36,305 nucleotides of DNA from Oscillospiraceae bacterium (GTDB lineage: Bacteria > Bacillota > Clostridia > Monoglobales > Monoglobaceae), in the NCBI GenBank assembly GCA_015068605.1, contig SVKF01000004.1, positions 105,949 to 142,253 of the forward strand, written 5' to 3'. Shown one piece after another: positions 13,268 through 21,525 of this stretch; the first letter of the stretch is position 1, and each line of letters starts with the position of its first letter. Made by a program: the position numbers and the translations under genes. The notes below the pieces were generated by a model, which did not search any database, was not told the origin of the DNA, and saw nothing but the letters and a program-made list of their open reading frames with translations.

Positions 13268-14380
13268 TCATACTCCACTTAAAAAACCGGCTATTATCTC
13301 AGCACAAAGAGTGCCGCCCCTTACAGCTTCGTTTAGCGTATTTCCGCTTGTCCCCACCTCTATTATAAGGCTCCCTTTGGTAACGTGTCCGTTAAATCGC
13401 TCTCTTCTGAGATTTATTCCGCGCATAAGATTTGGATATTTTTTATTAATCTCATTTTGAAGCTTTACTGCAAATTTAAGATTTTCACGCCAGTTATCGT
13501 GGACAAGCCCCCCTTCATTAGTTCCAACAACAAACATAAGTTGCGCAGTTTTTTTACCGTCTATCTCTGTTACGGTTTTCGCCTTTGTTCCATCTCCATA
13601 CACAATCGCATCTCTATGAATATCCAAAACAATCTGAATTGATGGATATTCTTCAACATATTTTTCCGCCGACTCAAGAGAGCTTGCATAAGAGCCATTA
13701 TAAGAGGGTTGGTCATGCATTTTTCTGTCGTGAATTACCTCTATTCCCGCTTTTTCAAAAACTTCTGCCATTTTATCTCCGACATGAACAACATTAAAGC
13801 TTGTATCCGTGTTTCTGTCACCTGTTCCCTCTATATAAAACTCTCTTCCTTCTTCTGTATATGATTCACTTCCATGCGTATGTATAATAAGTATTTTAGG
13901 TCCGCTTTTGCTCATATCCAGTCCAATCTTTTGCTCCAGCAATTCTTTTGTGTTGACTCCATATTGTGTTTCATTCTTTATAAGAATGTTTTTATTTCCG
14001 ACCGCTTTATTCTGACCGGAATCAATTTCTCTTATAGGAAGCTCCCCCTCATAACCGACAATCATCCCCGTTTGGGGTAATGTTTTCATTCTGTCTGCAT
14101 TAACCTCATTAAATACACTCTGCGTCTTCTCTTTTCCCTTGCACTTAAGAAATAGGAACTCGTCCACCACTATTTCATTAAGCTTTCTGTTCTTCTGACC
14201 GGAAATTTCTTTCTTTTTCCCAACTGTTTGCGAAACCTCCGACTTCGTTTTTAATGTTACTCCGCCCAAATCTGCAAAACGTATCATTCCGCACGCAACA
14301 GCTATTCCTATCACGACAGAAACAGCATTTTTAATCATTTTTCGCCCGTTTATCACATAGGCTCTGTATCTTTTTTTCAT
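13268..14380 (-). CDS. spoIIP: Stage II sporulation protein P (amidase/endopeptidase)
   Basis: Peptidoglycan hydrolase of the SpoIID-IIM-IIP engulfment machine; in the family it cuts the stem peptide as amidase and endopeptidase at the mother-cell membrane. The 370-aa protein has an N-terminal membrane anchor (about 15-37, IKNAVSVVIGIAVACGMIRF), a linker, then the amidase_3-like SpoIIP domain with ILIIHTHGSESYTEE, VLDIHRDAI, NEGG and IIEVGTSGNT, which carry the zinc-site His and Glu. I use ATG 14380 (GAGGAG 9 nt upstream); a TTG at 14389 abuts that site. Its usual neighbour gpr is absent. The ribosome binding site lies in a strong hairpin (14386-14425). Confidence 0.95.
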   Translation of the reverse strand: MKKRYRAYVINGRKMIKNAVSVVIGIAVACGMIRFADLGGVTLKTKSEVSQTVGKKKEISGQKNRKLNEIVVDEFLFLKCKGKEKTQSVFNEVNADRMKTLPQTGMIVGYEGELPIREIDSGQNKAVGNKNILIKNETQYGVNTKELLEQKIGLDMSKSGPKILIIHTHGSESYTEEGREFYIEGTGDRNTDTSFNVVHVGDKMAEVFEKAGIEVIHDRKMHDQPSYNGSYASSLESAEKYVEEYPSIQIVLDIHRDAIVYGDGTKAKTVTEIDGKKTAQLMFVVGTNEGGLVHDNWRENLKFAVKLQNEINKKYPNLMRGINLRRERFNGHVTKGSLIIEVGTSGNTLNEAVRGGTLCAEIIAGFLSGV

Positions 14381-14385
14381 TTTAT

Positions 14386-14425
14386 CCAACTCCTCTGTAT
14401 ATTAAATAATATTCAGAGGGGTTGG
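14386..14425 (-). promoter_or_regulatory. Hairpin sequestering the spoIIP ribosome binding site
   Basis: On the minus strand CCAACCCCTCTG pairs with CAGAGGAGTTGG (one C-A mismatch), with a second inner stem AUAUU/AAUAU above an A-A mismatch. The downstream arm contains the GAGGAG that precedes the spoIIP ATG by 9 nt. There is no U-tract, so it is not a normal terminator. It may limit spoIIP translation or act as a processing site between the two genes. Confidence 0.6.
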
Positions 14426-14438
14426 AATTTATAACATT

Positions 14439-14789
14439 CTATGCAGATTTACGCTTCACATACGCACGAAGATACGGAGTTTTCACAACTTCTCTCGGAT
14501 GAAGAATTTTAGCTATAACATTAAACTCTGAAACAAACATTACCTGTGCGTAAGCATACTTGCCTATTTTATCGTATATTTTATTTGCACTCAATGTCCC
14601 CCTGACTAAATCTCTATCCTCCGAGGCAAGATAACCGACAATTCCCATCAGCGGAAGCGTCACTCTTATACCTCTCTGCCTATCATTTGCCTTATCCTTT
14701 GAAATCTTAACAATCTCTCCCGGTTCAAACAGCGAATTTCCATAATACTTTCCTGTTTCTGAAATTGTTACATAAAATCCTCGTTTCAT
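14439..14789 (-). CDS. Small HIRAN-domain-like protein
   Basis: A 116-aa cytoplasmic protein. The first part, YYGNSLFEPGEIVKISKDK with GIRVTLPLMGIVGYLASED, follows the HIRAN pattern (conserved G, EPG, K-D-x-x-N-D, V-x-G-x-x-GY). Stand-alone HIRAN proteins are found in Clostridia; in larger proteins the domain binds DNA ends. The end is basic (RAYVKRKSA). AAAGGGGG precedes the ATG. It lies 58 nt upstream of spoIIP on the same strand and is probably co-transcribed. Function here is unknown; the family call is from motif memory only. Confidence 0.55.
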   Translation of the reverse strand: MKRGFYVTISETGKYYGNSLFEPGEIVKISKDKANDRQRGIRVTLPLMGIVGYLASEDRDLVRGTLSANKIYDKIGKYAYAQVMFVSEFNVIAKILHPREVVKTPYLRAYVKRKSA

Positions 14790-14851
14790 AAAAAAATACC
14801 CCCTTTACAGCTATTATTATAGACTGCAAAGTGGGGTATATATTGTACACC

Positions 14852-15592
14852 TTATAACACTTTTTTAAGAAAGTCAATCGTTCTTTGATTTTCGGGTTGC
14901 GAGAAAATTTTTTGAGGCGACCCTTCTTCAACAACAGCACCGTCCGCCATAAAGATAACTCGGTCAGCAACCTCTTTGGCAAATCCCATTTCATGGGTCA
15001 CCACAACCATTGTCATCCCTTCATTGGCAAGCTCCTTCATAACCTCCAAAACTTCACCAACCATTTCAGGGTCAAGAGCAGATGTAGGCTCGTCAAAGAG
15101 CATAACCTCCGGTCTCATACAAAGAGCACGAACTATTGCTATTCTCTGCTTTTGTCCGCCCGAAAGCTGGCTCGGATATGCATTGGCTCTATCCTCAAGA
15201 CCAACTCTTTTAAGAAGCTCCATCGCCATTTTTTCAGCTTCCGCTTTAGGCATTTTCAAAAGCTTAATCGGTGCAATAGTCATATTTTTAAGTATAGTCA
15301 TATGCGGGAAAAGGTTAAAATGTTGGAAAACCATTCCCATTCTCTGGCGGTGAATATTTATATTGACATTTTTATCTGCAAGGTCAACATCATCAAAAAT
15401 GATTTTGCCGCTTGTCGGCTCTTCAAGAAGATTTAAAGAACGCAAGAAAGTGGATTTTCCGCTTCCCGACGGTCCGATTATAACAACAACTTCACCTTTT
15501 CCTATTTCAATATTAACGCTCTCTAACGCATGAATTTTTTCACCATAATACTTACAGAGGTCAACAGTTTTTATTATACAATTATCTTTCAC
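14852..15592 (-). CDS. Polar amino-acid ABC transporter, ATP-binding protein (GlnQ/HisP type)
   Basis: The ATPase that drives the uptake system encoded here. Motifs: Walker [16 protein letters not shown]-loop [11 protein letters not shown], signature [15 protein letters not shown], Walker [15 protein letters not shown], and H-switch [10 protein letters not shown]. The length (246 aa) is typical of the polar amino acid group. GTG 15592 has AGGAGG 10 nt upstream; a TTG at 15613 would overlap that site. The gene overlaps the permease stop by 11 nt. Substrate cannot be fixed; glutamine, cystine or basic amino acids are possible. Confidence 0.95.
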   Translation of the reverse strand: MKDNCIIKTVDLCKYYGEKIHALESVNIEIGKGEVVVIIGPSGSGKSTFLRSLNLLEEPTSGKIIFDDVDLADKNVNINIHRQRMGMVFQHFNLFPHMTILKNMTIAPIKLLKMPKAEAEKMAMELLKRVGLEDRANAYPSQLSGGQKQRIAIVRALCMRPEVMLFDEPTSALDPEMVGEVLEVMKELANEGMTMVVVTHEMGFAKEVADRVIFMADGAVVEEGSPQKIFSQPENQRTIDFLKKVL

Positions 15593-16298
15593 TGTTCCTA
15601 AGCCTCCTCTCAAGCTTTCCTACAATCCATGTGAAAATAATAACTAAAAAGAGATACACACAAGCTACTGCAATCAACGGGAAAAACGGCTCATATGTAC
15701 GGCTTCTTATAATATCTCCGCCCTTCGTTAAGTCCATTACCGCAATATATCCCGAAACTGATGTTTCTTTAAGCAAAACAATAAATTCATTCGCTAAAGA
15801 TGGCACAACATTTTTAAAAGCCTGTGGAATAATTATATATATCATAGTTTTGGTATAACTAAACCCAAGACTTCTTCCTGCCTCCATCTGTCCGCTGTCA
15901 ACCGCCATAATTCCGCCTCTTACAATTTCAGCCACATATGCTCCTGAATTTAAACCAAAGGCAAGAACTGCAACAAATACCTTATTCACATTAAAATCAG
16001 CAAATATTATGTAGTATATTATCATAAGCTGAACAACAACAGGAGTTCCTCTTATTACGGTTAAATATAGTTGACATATTTTATTCAGAACGGAAAAAAA
16101 GAACGATCCGATAGAAAATTTACGCTTTGTCTCTTTTACGGTTTTATCATAAGAGACCCTGATAATCGCAACAATAAAACCTATTAATATTCCTATTATT
16201 ACAGCAAAAAAGGTAATTATCAATGTCGTTTTAAGACCATTTAGTAAATATAAATATCTGTCATCGGTTATAAAATTATCAATAAATTTTTGTTTCAC
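15582..16298 (-). CDS. Polar amino-acid ABC transporter, permease
   Basis: Inner membrane channel subunit of the HisM/GlnP family, 238 aa. It has about five hydrophobic segments ([20 protein letters not shown] first, last [17 protein letters not shown]). The characteristic N-terminal [16 protein letters not shown] is present, as is the cytoplasmic EAA loop [20 protein letters not shown] that contacts the ATPase. A hydrophilic insertion (about 50-66, [10 protein letters not shown]) lies between the first two membrane segments. It sits between the binding protein and the ATPase genes, downstream of a hairpin that may lower its expression. Confidence 0.94.
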   Translation of the reverse strand: MKQKFIDNFITDDRYLYLLNGLKTTLIITFFAVIIGILIGFIVAIIRVSYDKTVKETKRKFSIGSFFFSVLNKICQLYLTVIRGTPVVVQLMIIYYIIFADFNVNKVFVAVLAFGLNSGAYVAEIVRGGIMAVDSGQMEAGRSLGFSYTKTMIYIIIPQAFKNVVPSLANEFIVLLKETSVSGYIAVMDLTKGGDIIRSRTYEPFFPLIAVACVYLFLVIIFTWIVGKLERRLRNSER

Positions 16299-16338
16299 TA
16301 ATCAGCCCTCTTTTCTTTTATTTCATTATCATAATAAC

Positions 16339-16364
16339 AGACCGCTTCAATTAGGAAGCAGTCT
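16339..16364 (-). terminator. Intercistronic hairpin between binding protein and permease genes
   Basis: On the minus strand AGACTGCTTC pairs fully with GAAGCGGTCT (one G-U wobble) over a 6-nt loop, followed only by GUUAUUAU. The weak U-tract suggests partial termination or mRNA 3'-end protection, which would give more binding protein than membrane subunits, as is common in such operons. Confidence 0.6.
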
Positions 16365-16382
16365 GTTTTCCTCATTGCTTTA

Positions 16383-17162
16383 TTATTTATTAACAATAAT
16401 AACCTGTGTAGCTGTTGTATATGGCTCTGTAAAATCTATATTCTTAAGACGATCTTCCGTGATTGTCATTCCTGCAACACCGATATCCGCCTTACCGCTC
16501 TGAACTGCAGTTATGATTGAGTCAAATTCCATATCTTCTATAACAAGCTTCATACCAAGCTTATCCGCAATCGCCTGAGCAATATCAGCATCAATACCTA
16601 CAATTTTTTTCTTCTCATAATATTCATATGGAGGAAATGCCGCATTTGTCGCCATTTTAAGCTCCCCGTTCGGAGTTTCTGTTGCCGTTGATTTATACGG
16701 AGTTTTGCCTTTAGTGTCATCTCCGATATAATTATCTATAATGCTCTGTACTGTTCCATCCTTTTTAAGCTCTTCAAGAGCAGCGTTAATTTTATCCTTA
16801 AGCTCTGTTTTTTCTTTAGATATACAAATTGCATATTCCTCTACAGCAAAGGGTTCATCAAGAATCTTAAGTTCCGGATTTTTTTCACAGAAAACTTTTG
16901 CCGGCTCCGAGTCAATTATAACACAATCAATCTTCCCTTGTTTGAGTGCCTGAACAGCATCTGCGCCTTTGCTGTATCTCTCAATCGCAGAACCTTCCTT
17001 TTCATAATCCGATGCGTAAATATCACCCGTTGTTCCAAGCTGAACACCGATTCTTGCTCCTGCCAAATCGTCAATACTTGTAACCTCTTTACCCTCTCCG
17101 CATGAAACGAACATAACTGTCGTCATTACAAGCGCAAGTAAAAGTGCAATAAATTTTTTCAT
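16383..17162 (-). CDS. Amino-acid ABC transporter binding lipoprotein, circularly permuted
   Basis: A 259-aa extracellular lipoprotein: MKKFIALLLALVMTTVMFVS then lipobox Cys21. Family SBP_bac_3, but the two halves are in reversed order. First comes what is normally the second half (VTSIDDLAGARIGVQLGTTG, GKIDCVIIDSEPA, INAALEELKKDGTVQSIIDN). Then a 20-residue linker (YIGDDTKGKTPYKST). Then the normal N-terminal half (MATNAAFPPYEYYEKKKIVG, ADIAQAIADKLG, AGMTITEDRLKNIDFTEPYT). The usual order is ATNAAFPP... first. ATG 17162 has GGAGG 8 nt upstream. First gene of the three-gene uptake operon. Confidence 0.92.
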   Translation of the reverse strand: MKKFIALLLALVMTTVMFVSCGEGKEVTSIDDLAGARIGVQLGTTGDIYASDYEKEGSAIERYSKGADAVQALKQGKIDCVIIDSEPAKVFCEKNPELKILDEPFAVEEYAICISKEKTELKDKINAALEELKKDGTVQSIIDNYIGDDTKGKTPYKSTATETPNGELKMATNAAFPPYEYYEKKKIVGIDADIAQAIADKLGMKLVIEDMEFDSIITAVQSGKADIGVAGMTITEDRLKNIDFTEPYTTATQVIIVNK

Positions 17163-17184
17163 AACATAAACCTCCAAAAGTTTT

Positions 17185-17224
17185 AATATACTATTATTTT
17201 ACTACTATTGTCAAAAAAAGTCAA
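17185..17224 (-). promoter_or_regulatory. Overlapping promoters for the amino-acid transporter
   Basis: On the minus strand two matches overlap: TTGACT (17224-17219)-N17-TAAAAT (17201-17196), and TTGACA (17214-17209)-N18-TATATT (17190-17185). A CTATTG/CAATAG hairpin spanning T-rich sequence here may also end the thrS transcript. Confidence 0.6.
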
Positions 17225-17236
17225 TAGTTTAATAAA

Positions 17237-19171
17237 TTATCTTGCTTTATCAGCGATTTCCTTTGTTATATCAGCGATAAATGTATCAAGGGAAACAGAA
17301 CCCTTGTCTCCATCTTTTCTGGAACGGACTGCAACTGCGCCGTCAGCCATTTCCTTTTCACCGACAATGAGCATATATGGAACTTTTTCCATCTGCGCCT
17401 CTCTGATTTTATAACCGATTTTTTCGCTTCTCTTATCGATTTCGCATCTGATTCCATACTTATCAAGCTCTTTCTTAACAGAATCAGCATATTCAAGATA
17501 GTTATCGGAAATCGGGAGAATTTTAACCTGGGTCGGAGCAAGCCATGTTGGGAATGCGCCCGCATATTTCTCAATAAGAAGGGCAAGAGTTCTTTCATAG
17601 CAACCGATTGATGTTCTGTGGATAATATAAGGATTTTTCTTACTTCCGTCCTTATCAACATATTCCATACCGAATTTTTCAGCAAGCATCTGGTCAATCT
17701 GGATTGTTATAAGAGTGTCTTCCTTACCAAATACATTCTTAATCTGAATATCAAGCTTCGGACCATAGAAAGCCGCCTCACCGATACCAACCTTATACGG
17801 AATTTCAAGGTGGTCAAGGATTTTCTGCATTGTTCCCTGAGCCTCATCCCACTGTTCATCTGTTCCGATATATTTTTCTCTGTCAGATGGATCCCACTGT
17901 GAGAATCTATAAGAAACATCTTCATAGAGTCCTAATGTTTTAAGCATATAAATCGCCATTTCAAGGCAGGATTTAAACTCCGCCTCAAGCTGCTCGGGAG
18001 TACACATAAGATGTCCTTCCGAGATGGTAAACTGTCTGACTCTGATAAGACCGTGCATTTCGCCCGATGCTTCATTTCTGAAAAGAGTTGATGTTTCACC
18101 GTAACGGATTGGCAAATCTCTGTAACTTCTCATTTTATTAAGATATGCCTGATACTGGAACGGACAGGTCATAGGACGGAGAGCAAAAACCTCTTTATCC
18201 TTTTCCTCGTCACCAAACACGAACATACCGTCCTGATAATGGTCCCAATGCCCTGAAATTTTATAAAGGTCACTCTTTGCCATATAAGGAGTTTTTGTTC
18301 TTACCCAGCCGTTTGCGTCCTCGTGGTCCTCAACAAATCTCTGGAGAATTTGCATAATTTTTGCGCCCTTCGGAAGCATAATCGGGAGTCCCTGACCAAT
18401 AGAATCAACCGTCGTAAAGATTTCAAGCTCTCTTCCCACCTTATTATGGTCACGCTTTCTTGCCTCTTCAAGCATTTCAATATACTCATCAAGGTCAGCT
18501 TTTTTCGGGAATGATGTTCCGTATATTCTTGTGAGCATCTTATTTTTCTCGTTTCCTCTCCAATACGCCCCTGTTGCACTCTGAAGCTTTACAGCCTTAA
18601 GTTTGCCTGTTGACATAAGGTGCGGTCCTGCACAAAGGTCTGTAAATTCGCCTTGTTTATAAAAAGAAATTACAGCATCTTCAGGGAGGTCATTGATAAG
18701 CTCAACCTTATAAGTTTCGCCCTTTTCCTCCATAAACTTTATAGCCTCAGCTCTTGGGAGTTCAAAGCGTTCAAGAGGGAGATTTTCCTTAATAATCTTC
18801 TTCATTTCAGCTTCGATTTTGTCAAAGTCACCATTTGAAACAGGTGTTTCAAAATCAAAATCATAATAAAAACCATCATCAACTGACGGACCTATTGCAA
18901 GCTTTGTATCGGGATAGAGTCTCTTTATTGCCTGAGCCAACACATGAGATGTTGTATGACGGTAAGCCGCTTTTCCTGCCTCGTCATCAAATGTCAGAAA
19001 GCTTACTTCACAATCATTTTCAACTGTTGCGCCAAGCTCCGTAACAACACCGTCAACCTCGGCAACAAGAGCAGCCCTTGCAAGACCTTCGCTTATTTCC
19101 TTTGCAACCTCAATCAGCTTTATTCCTTTCGGAAATTCTTTAATTTCGTCTCTTAATTTAATTTTAACCAT
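17237..19171 (-). CDS. thrS: Threonyl-tRNA synthetase
   Basis: Charges tRNA-Thr. 644 aa: TGS domain (about 1-62), editing/SAD domain with HTTSHVLAQAIKRLYP and the class II core, then anticodon domain (QVKILPISDNYLEYA). Zinc ligands are placed as in the family: Cys in RPMTCPFQYQ, His in EGHLMCTPEQ, His in IIHRTSIGCYER. The motif 2 region reads RVRQFTISEGHLMC where E. coli has RVRGFTQDDAHIFC, so this is the divergent ThrRS type. ATG 19171 has GGAGG 8 nt upstream. It follows ispA by only 20 nt, with no room for a T-box leader, unlike Bacillus thrS. Confidence 0.96.
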   Translation of the reverse strand: MVKIKLRDEIKEFPKGIKLIEVAKEISEGLARAALVAEVDGVVTELGATVENDCEVSFLTFDDEAGKAAYRHTTSHVLAQAIKRLYPDTKLAIGPSVDDGFYYDFDFETPVSNGDFDKIEAEMKKIIKENLPLERFELPRAEAIKFMEEKGETYKVELINDLPEDAVISFYKQGEFTDLCAGPHLMSTGKLKAVKLQSATGAYWRGNEKNKMLTRIYGTSFPKKADLDEYIEMLEEARKRDHNKVGRELEIFTTVDSIGQGLPIMLPKGAKIMQILQRFVEDHEDANGWVRTKTPYMAKSDLYKISGHWDHYQDGMFVFGDEEKDKEVFALRPMTCPFQYQAYLNKMRSYRDLPIRYGETSTLFRNEASGEMHGLIRVRQFTISEGHLMCTPEQLEAEFKSCLEMAIYMLKTLGLYEDVSYRFSQWDPSDREKYIGTDEQWDEAQGTMQKILDHLEIPYKVGIGEAAFYGPKLDIQIKNVFGKEDTLITIQIDQMLAEKFGMEYVDKDGSKKNPYIIHRTSIGCYERTLALLIEKYAGAFPTWLAPTQVKILPISDNYLEYADSVKKELDKYGIRCEIDKRSEKIGYKIREAQMEKVPYMLIVGEKEMADGAVAVRSRKDGDKGSVSLDTFIADITKEIADKAR

Positions 19172-19191
19172 TTCTTTTTCCTCCTGTATAT

Positions 19192-20073
19192 CTAAAAGTT
19201 TCTCTTTAGCAGAAAATCCGCCAGAGAACACAAAAATTCGTTTTCAGCACCAAATACTTCAAGTGCGGCCTTTGCGGCCTTTGTAGTTCGCTGAAGCTCT
19301 TCTTCCGCTTTTTCAATTCCCATAAGTGTTACGAATGTTGTTTTATCATTCTCTTCATCGCTTCCCGTAGGCTTTCCTAAAAGCTCATCGTCTCCGACAA
19401 AGTCAAGGATATCATCTTTAATTTGAAAGGCAAGTCCCAAATTATCTGAAAATTCGAGTATTTTCACCTTTTCTTCATCCGTTGCATTTCCACAGATTGC
19501 TCCTATCATAGCTGCCGCCGAAATAAGCGCTCCGGTTTTGTTGCGGTGGATATACCTTAAAGTTTCCTCGCTAACATTCCCGTCGCCCTCACACATAAGG
19601 TCAACAACCTGACCGCCAATCATTCCCTCTGTTCCCGAATTATTTGAAACATATTTTATAACCTCGACGGTGCAGTCATTATCTGTCCCATAAGTTGACA
19701 TTATCTCAAAAGCACGGTTTAAAAGAGCATCCCCTGCAAGAAGCGCCGTTGCCTCATCAAAGGCTTTGTGGCAAGTAGGTTTTCCCCGTCGCATATCATC
19801 ATTATCCATACAGGGAAGGTCGTCATGGATAAGCGAATATGTATGGATACATTCCAGCGCACAGGCATAAGGAAGTGCTTTCTCCACATTTCCGCCAAGC
19901 ATTTCACAAACCGACATGGCAAGGACAGGTCTTATCCTCTTCCCTCCTGCCATAAGGCTGTATCGCATTGCTTCATATATTGACTTTTGCAAATTCTCTT
20001 TTTGAGGAACATATACCGAAAGCTTTGAATTAACAAGCTCTATATACTCCCTCATTTTTGCATCAAAATTCAT
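19192..20073 (-). CDS. ispA: Polyprenyl (geranyl/farnesyl) diphosphate synthase
   Basis: Condenses IPP with DMAPP and GPP to give farnesyl diphosphate, the precursor for undecaprenyl phosphate. 293 aa. Both Asp-rich metal-binding motifs are present: LIHDDLPCMDNDDMRRGKPT (first, DDxxxxD) and FQIKDDILDFVGD (second). Substrate-binding GGKRIRPVLAMS is also clear. ATG 20073 has GGGAG 6 nt upstream, within the end of xseB (1-nt gap). The xseA-xseB-ispA order is conserved in Firmicutes, where dxs often follows; here thrS follows. Confidence 0.95.
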   Translation of the reverse strand: MNFDAKMREYIELVNSKLSVYVPQKENLQKSIYEAMRYSLMAGGKRIRPVLAMSVCEMLGGNVEKALPYACALECIHTYSLIHDDLPCMDNDDMRRGKPTCHKAFDEATALLAGDALLNRAFEIMSTYGTDNDCTVEVIKYVSNNSGTEGMIGGQVVDLMCEGDGNVSEETLRYIHRNKTGALISAAAMIGAICGNATDEEKVKILEFSDNLGLAFQIKDDILDFVGDDELLGKPTGSDEENDKTTFVTLMGIEKAEEELQRTTKAAKAALEVFGAENEFLCSLADFLLKRNF

Positions 20074-20074
20074 A

Positions 20075-20305
20075 TTATTCTCCCAACGGTGCAAAATTTT
20101 CTTCCGTCATTTCCCCATTTTTGTCTTTCATAAGCACTGTTATTTTCTGTTCCGCATTTTCAATCTGACTTGTGCAGTTCTTTGTCAATTTTATTCCTTT
20201 TTCAAAAAGCTCAAGCATTTCATCAAGGCTCACATCTGCGCTTTCTAAAGCCTTAACAACCCCTTCAAGCTCTTTAAGATTATTTTCAAAGGTTTCCTTA
20301 CTCAT
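20075..20305 (-). CDS. xseB: Exodeoxyribonuclease VII small subunit
   Basis: Small helical subunit of exonuclease VII, which degrades single-stranded DNA to oligonucleotides. 76 aa with the family pattern FENNLKELEGVVKALESADV, SLDEMLELFEKGIKLTKNC. It lies 11 nt after xseA and 1 nt before ispA. AAGGAG precedes the ATG. Confidence 0.95.
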   Translation of the reverse strand: MSKETFENNLKELEGVVKALESADVSLDEMLELFEKGIKLTKNCTSQIENAEQKITVLMKDKNGEMTEENFAPLGE

Positions 20306-20316
20306 TTTATATCTCC

Positions 20317-21507
20317 TTATTTAACAACTGCGTCAAAGCTTCCGTCTGACACTCTGACATTGATTTCGTCACCGCTTTTAACCTGATTAACCGACTTTAT
20401 AACTCCGCTCTCACCCGTTGCAACCGAAAATCCTCTCGCAACGGTTCCCAAAGGACTTAAGCCGTCAAGCTTTGACACATAAACCGAAAGCATTTGCTTT
20501 TTCCTCTCCATAAGCATTTTTTCAGCCATTTCAAGTCTGTGTCCTAAATTATCAAGATATATTTTTCTGTCATCAAGCTTTAAATACGGATTTTTCATAA
20601 CCGGCTTATCCATGCAGTTTTTAAGCCTCAATTTTCTGTTTTCTAAAATTCTGTCCGCAGAATTTTTAAGCCGTTTCATAACATTCCCGAACTTTTCAAT
20701 AAGCTCATCCCCTGACGGAACAACAAGCTCTGCCGCCGCACTGGGTGTTGGGGCTCTGAGGTCCGCAACAAAGTCCGCAATGGTAAAGTCTATTTCATGT
20801 CCAACTGCCGAAACAATCGGGATTTCACTTTCATATATCGCTCTTGCAACAATCTCTTCATTAAATGACCATAAATCCTCAATCGAGCCACCGCCACGCC
20901 CCACAATCATAACATCAACGGATTTTTCTCTGTTAAAATATTCAATCGCACTGACAATACTTCTTGCAGAGTTTTCGCCTTGCACCAAAACGGAATAAAT
21001 AACTATATCCGTATAGGAAAATCGTCTTGACAATATATTTATAATATCACGGATTGCCGCACCTGTCGGAGCAGTAACAACACCAACTTTTTTAGGATAT
21101 CTTGGAAGCGGTTTCTTTTTCGCAGGGTCAAACAACCCTTCCTCCATAAGCTTTTTCTTAAGCTTCTCAAATGCAACATGAAGGTCTCCAACCCCCTCCT
21201 GTTCCATAGAGTTTATATATAGCTGATACTGTCCGTCCCGCTCATAAACCGTAACTCTGCCTCGTGCAATAACCTTCATTCCATTTTCGGGTTTAAATCG
21301 AAGCTTAGAAGCTGCAGCACGAAACATCACAGCACGCATAACCCCCGTTTCATCTTTCAGAGACATATAAATATGCCCTGATGAATGGAGCTTATAATTT
21401 GAAATTTCGCCCTTGACCGTCACATCCGTCAAAAGCAAATTATTATCCAACACATTTTTTATATATAAATTAACCTGACTTACACTTAAAATAGGTCTTT
21501 CTTCCAT
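20317..21507 (-). CDS. xseA: Exodeoxyribonuclease VII large subunit
   Basis: Catalytic subunit of exonuclease VII. 396 aa: N-terminal OB-fold (SVSQVNLYIKNVLDN, VKGEISNYKLHSSGHIYMSL), catalytic domain with KKVGVVTAPTGAAIRDIINI, MIVGRGGGSIEDLWSFNEE, IVSAVGHEIDFTIADFVADL and RAPTPSAAAEL, then a coiled-coil region and a short C-terminal segment (LGTVARGFSVAT). All conserved motifs are intact. Start at 21507, 18 nt after the TsaD-like gene. Confidence 0.97.
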   Translation of the reverse strand: MEERPILSVSQVNLYIKNVLDNNLLLTDVTVKGEISNYKLHSSGHIYMSLKDETGVMRAVMFRAAASKLRFKPENGMKVIARGRVTVYERDGQYQLYINSMEQEGVGDLHVAFEKLKKKLMEEGLFDPAKKKPLPRYPKKVGVVTAPTGAAIRDIINILSRRFSYTDIVIYSVLVQGENSARSIVSAIEYFNREKSVDVMIVGRGGGSIEDLWSFNEEIVARAIYESEIPIVSAVGHEIDFTIADFVADLRAPTPSAAAELVVPSGDELIEKFGNVMKRLKNSADRILENRKLRLKNCMDKPVMKNPYLKLDDRKIYLDNLGHRLEMAEKMLMERKKQMLSVYVSKLDGLSPLGTVARGFSVATGESGVIKSVNQVKSGDEINVRVSDGSFDAVVK

Positions 21508-21525
21508 TTTCTTCGCCTTTCCGTT

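Noticed and set aside
14885-15436. 183-codon plus-strand ORF antisense to the transporter ATPase
   Set aside because: Mirror frame of a strongly conserved gene; composition (many His, Asn, Phe) is that of a complementary-strand artefact.
19172-19191. T-box riboswitch in front of thrS
   Set aside because: The gap to ispA is only 20 nt and no T-box sequence or tRNA-like specifier region precedes the gene.
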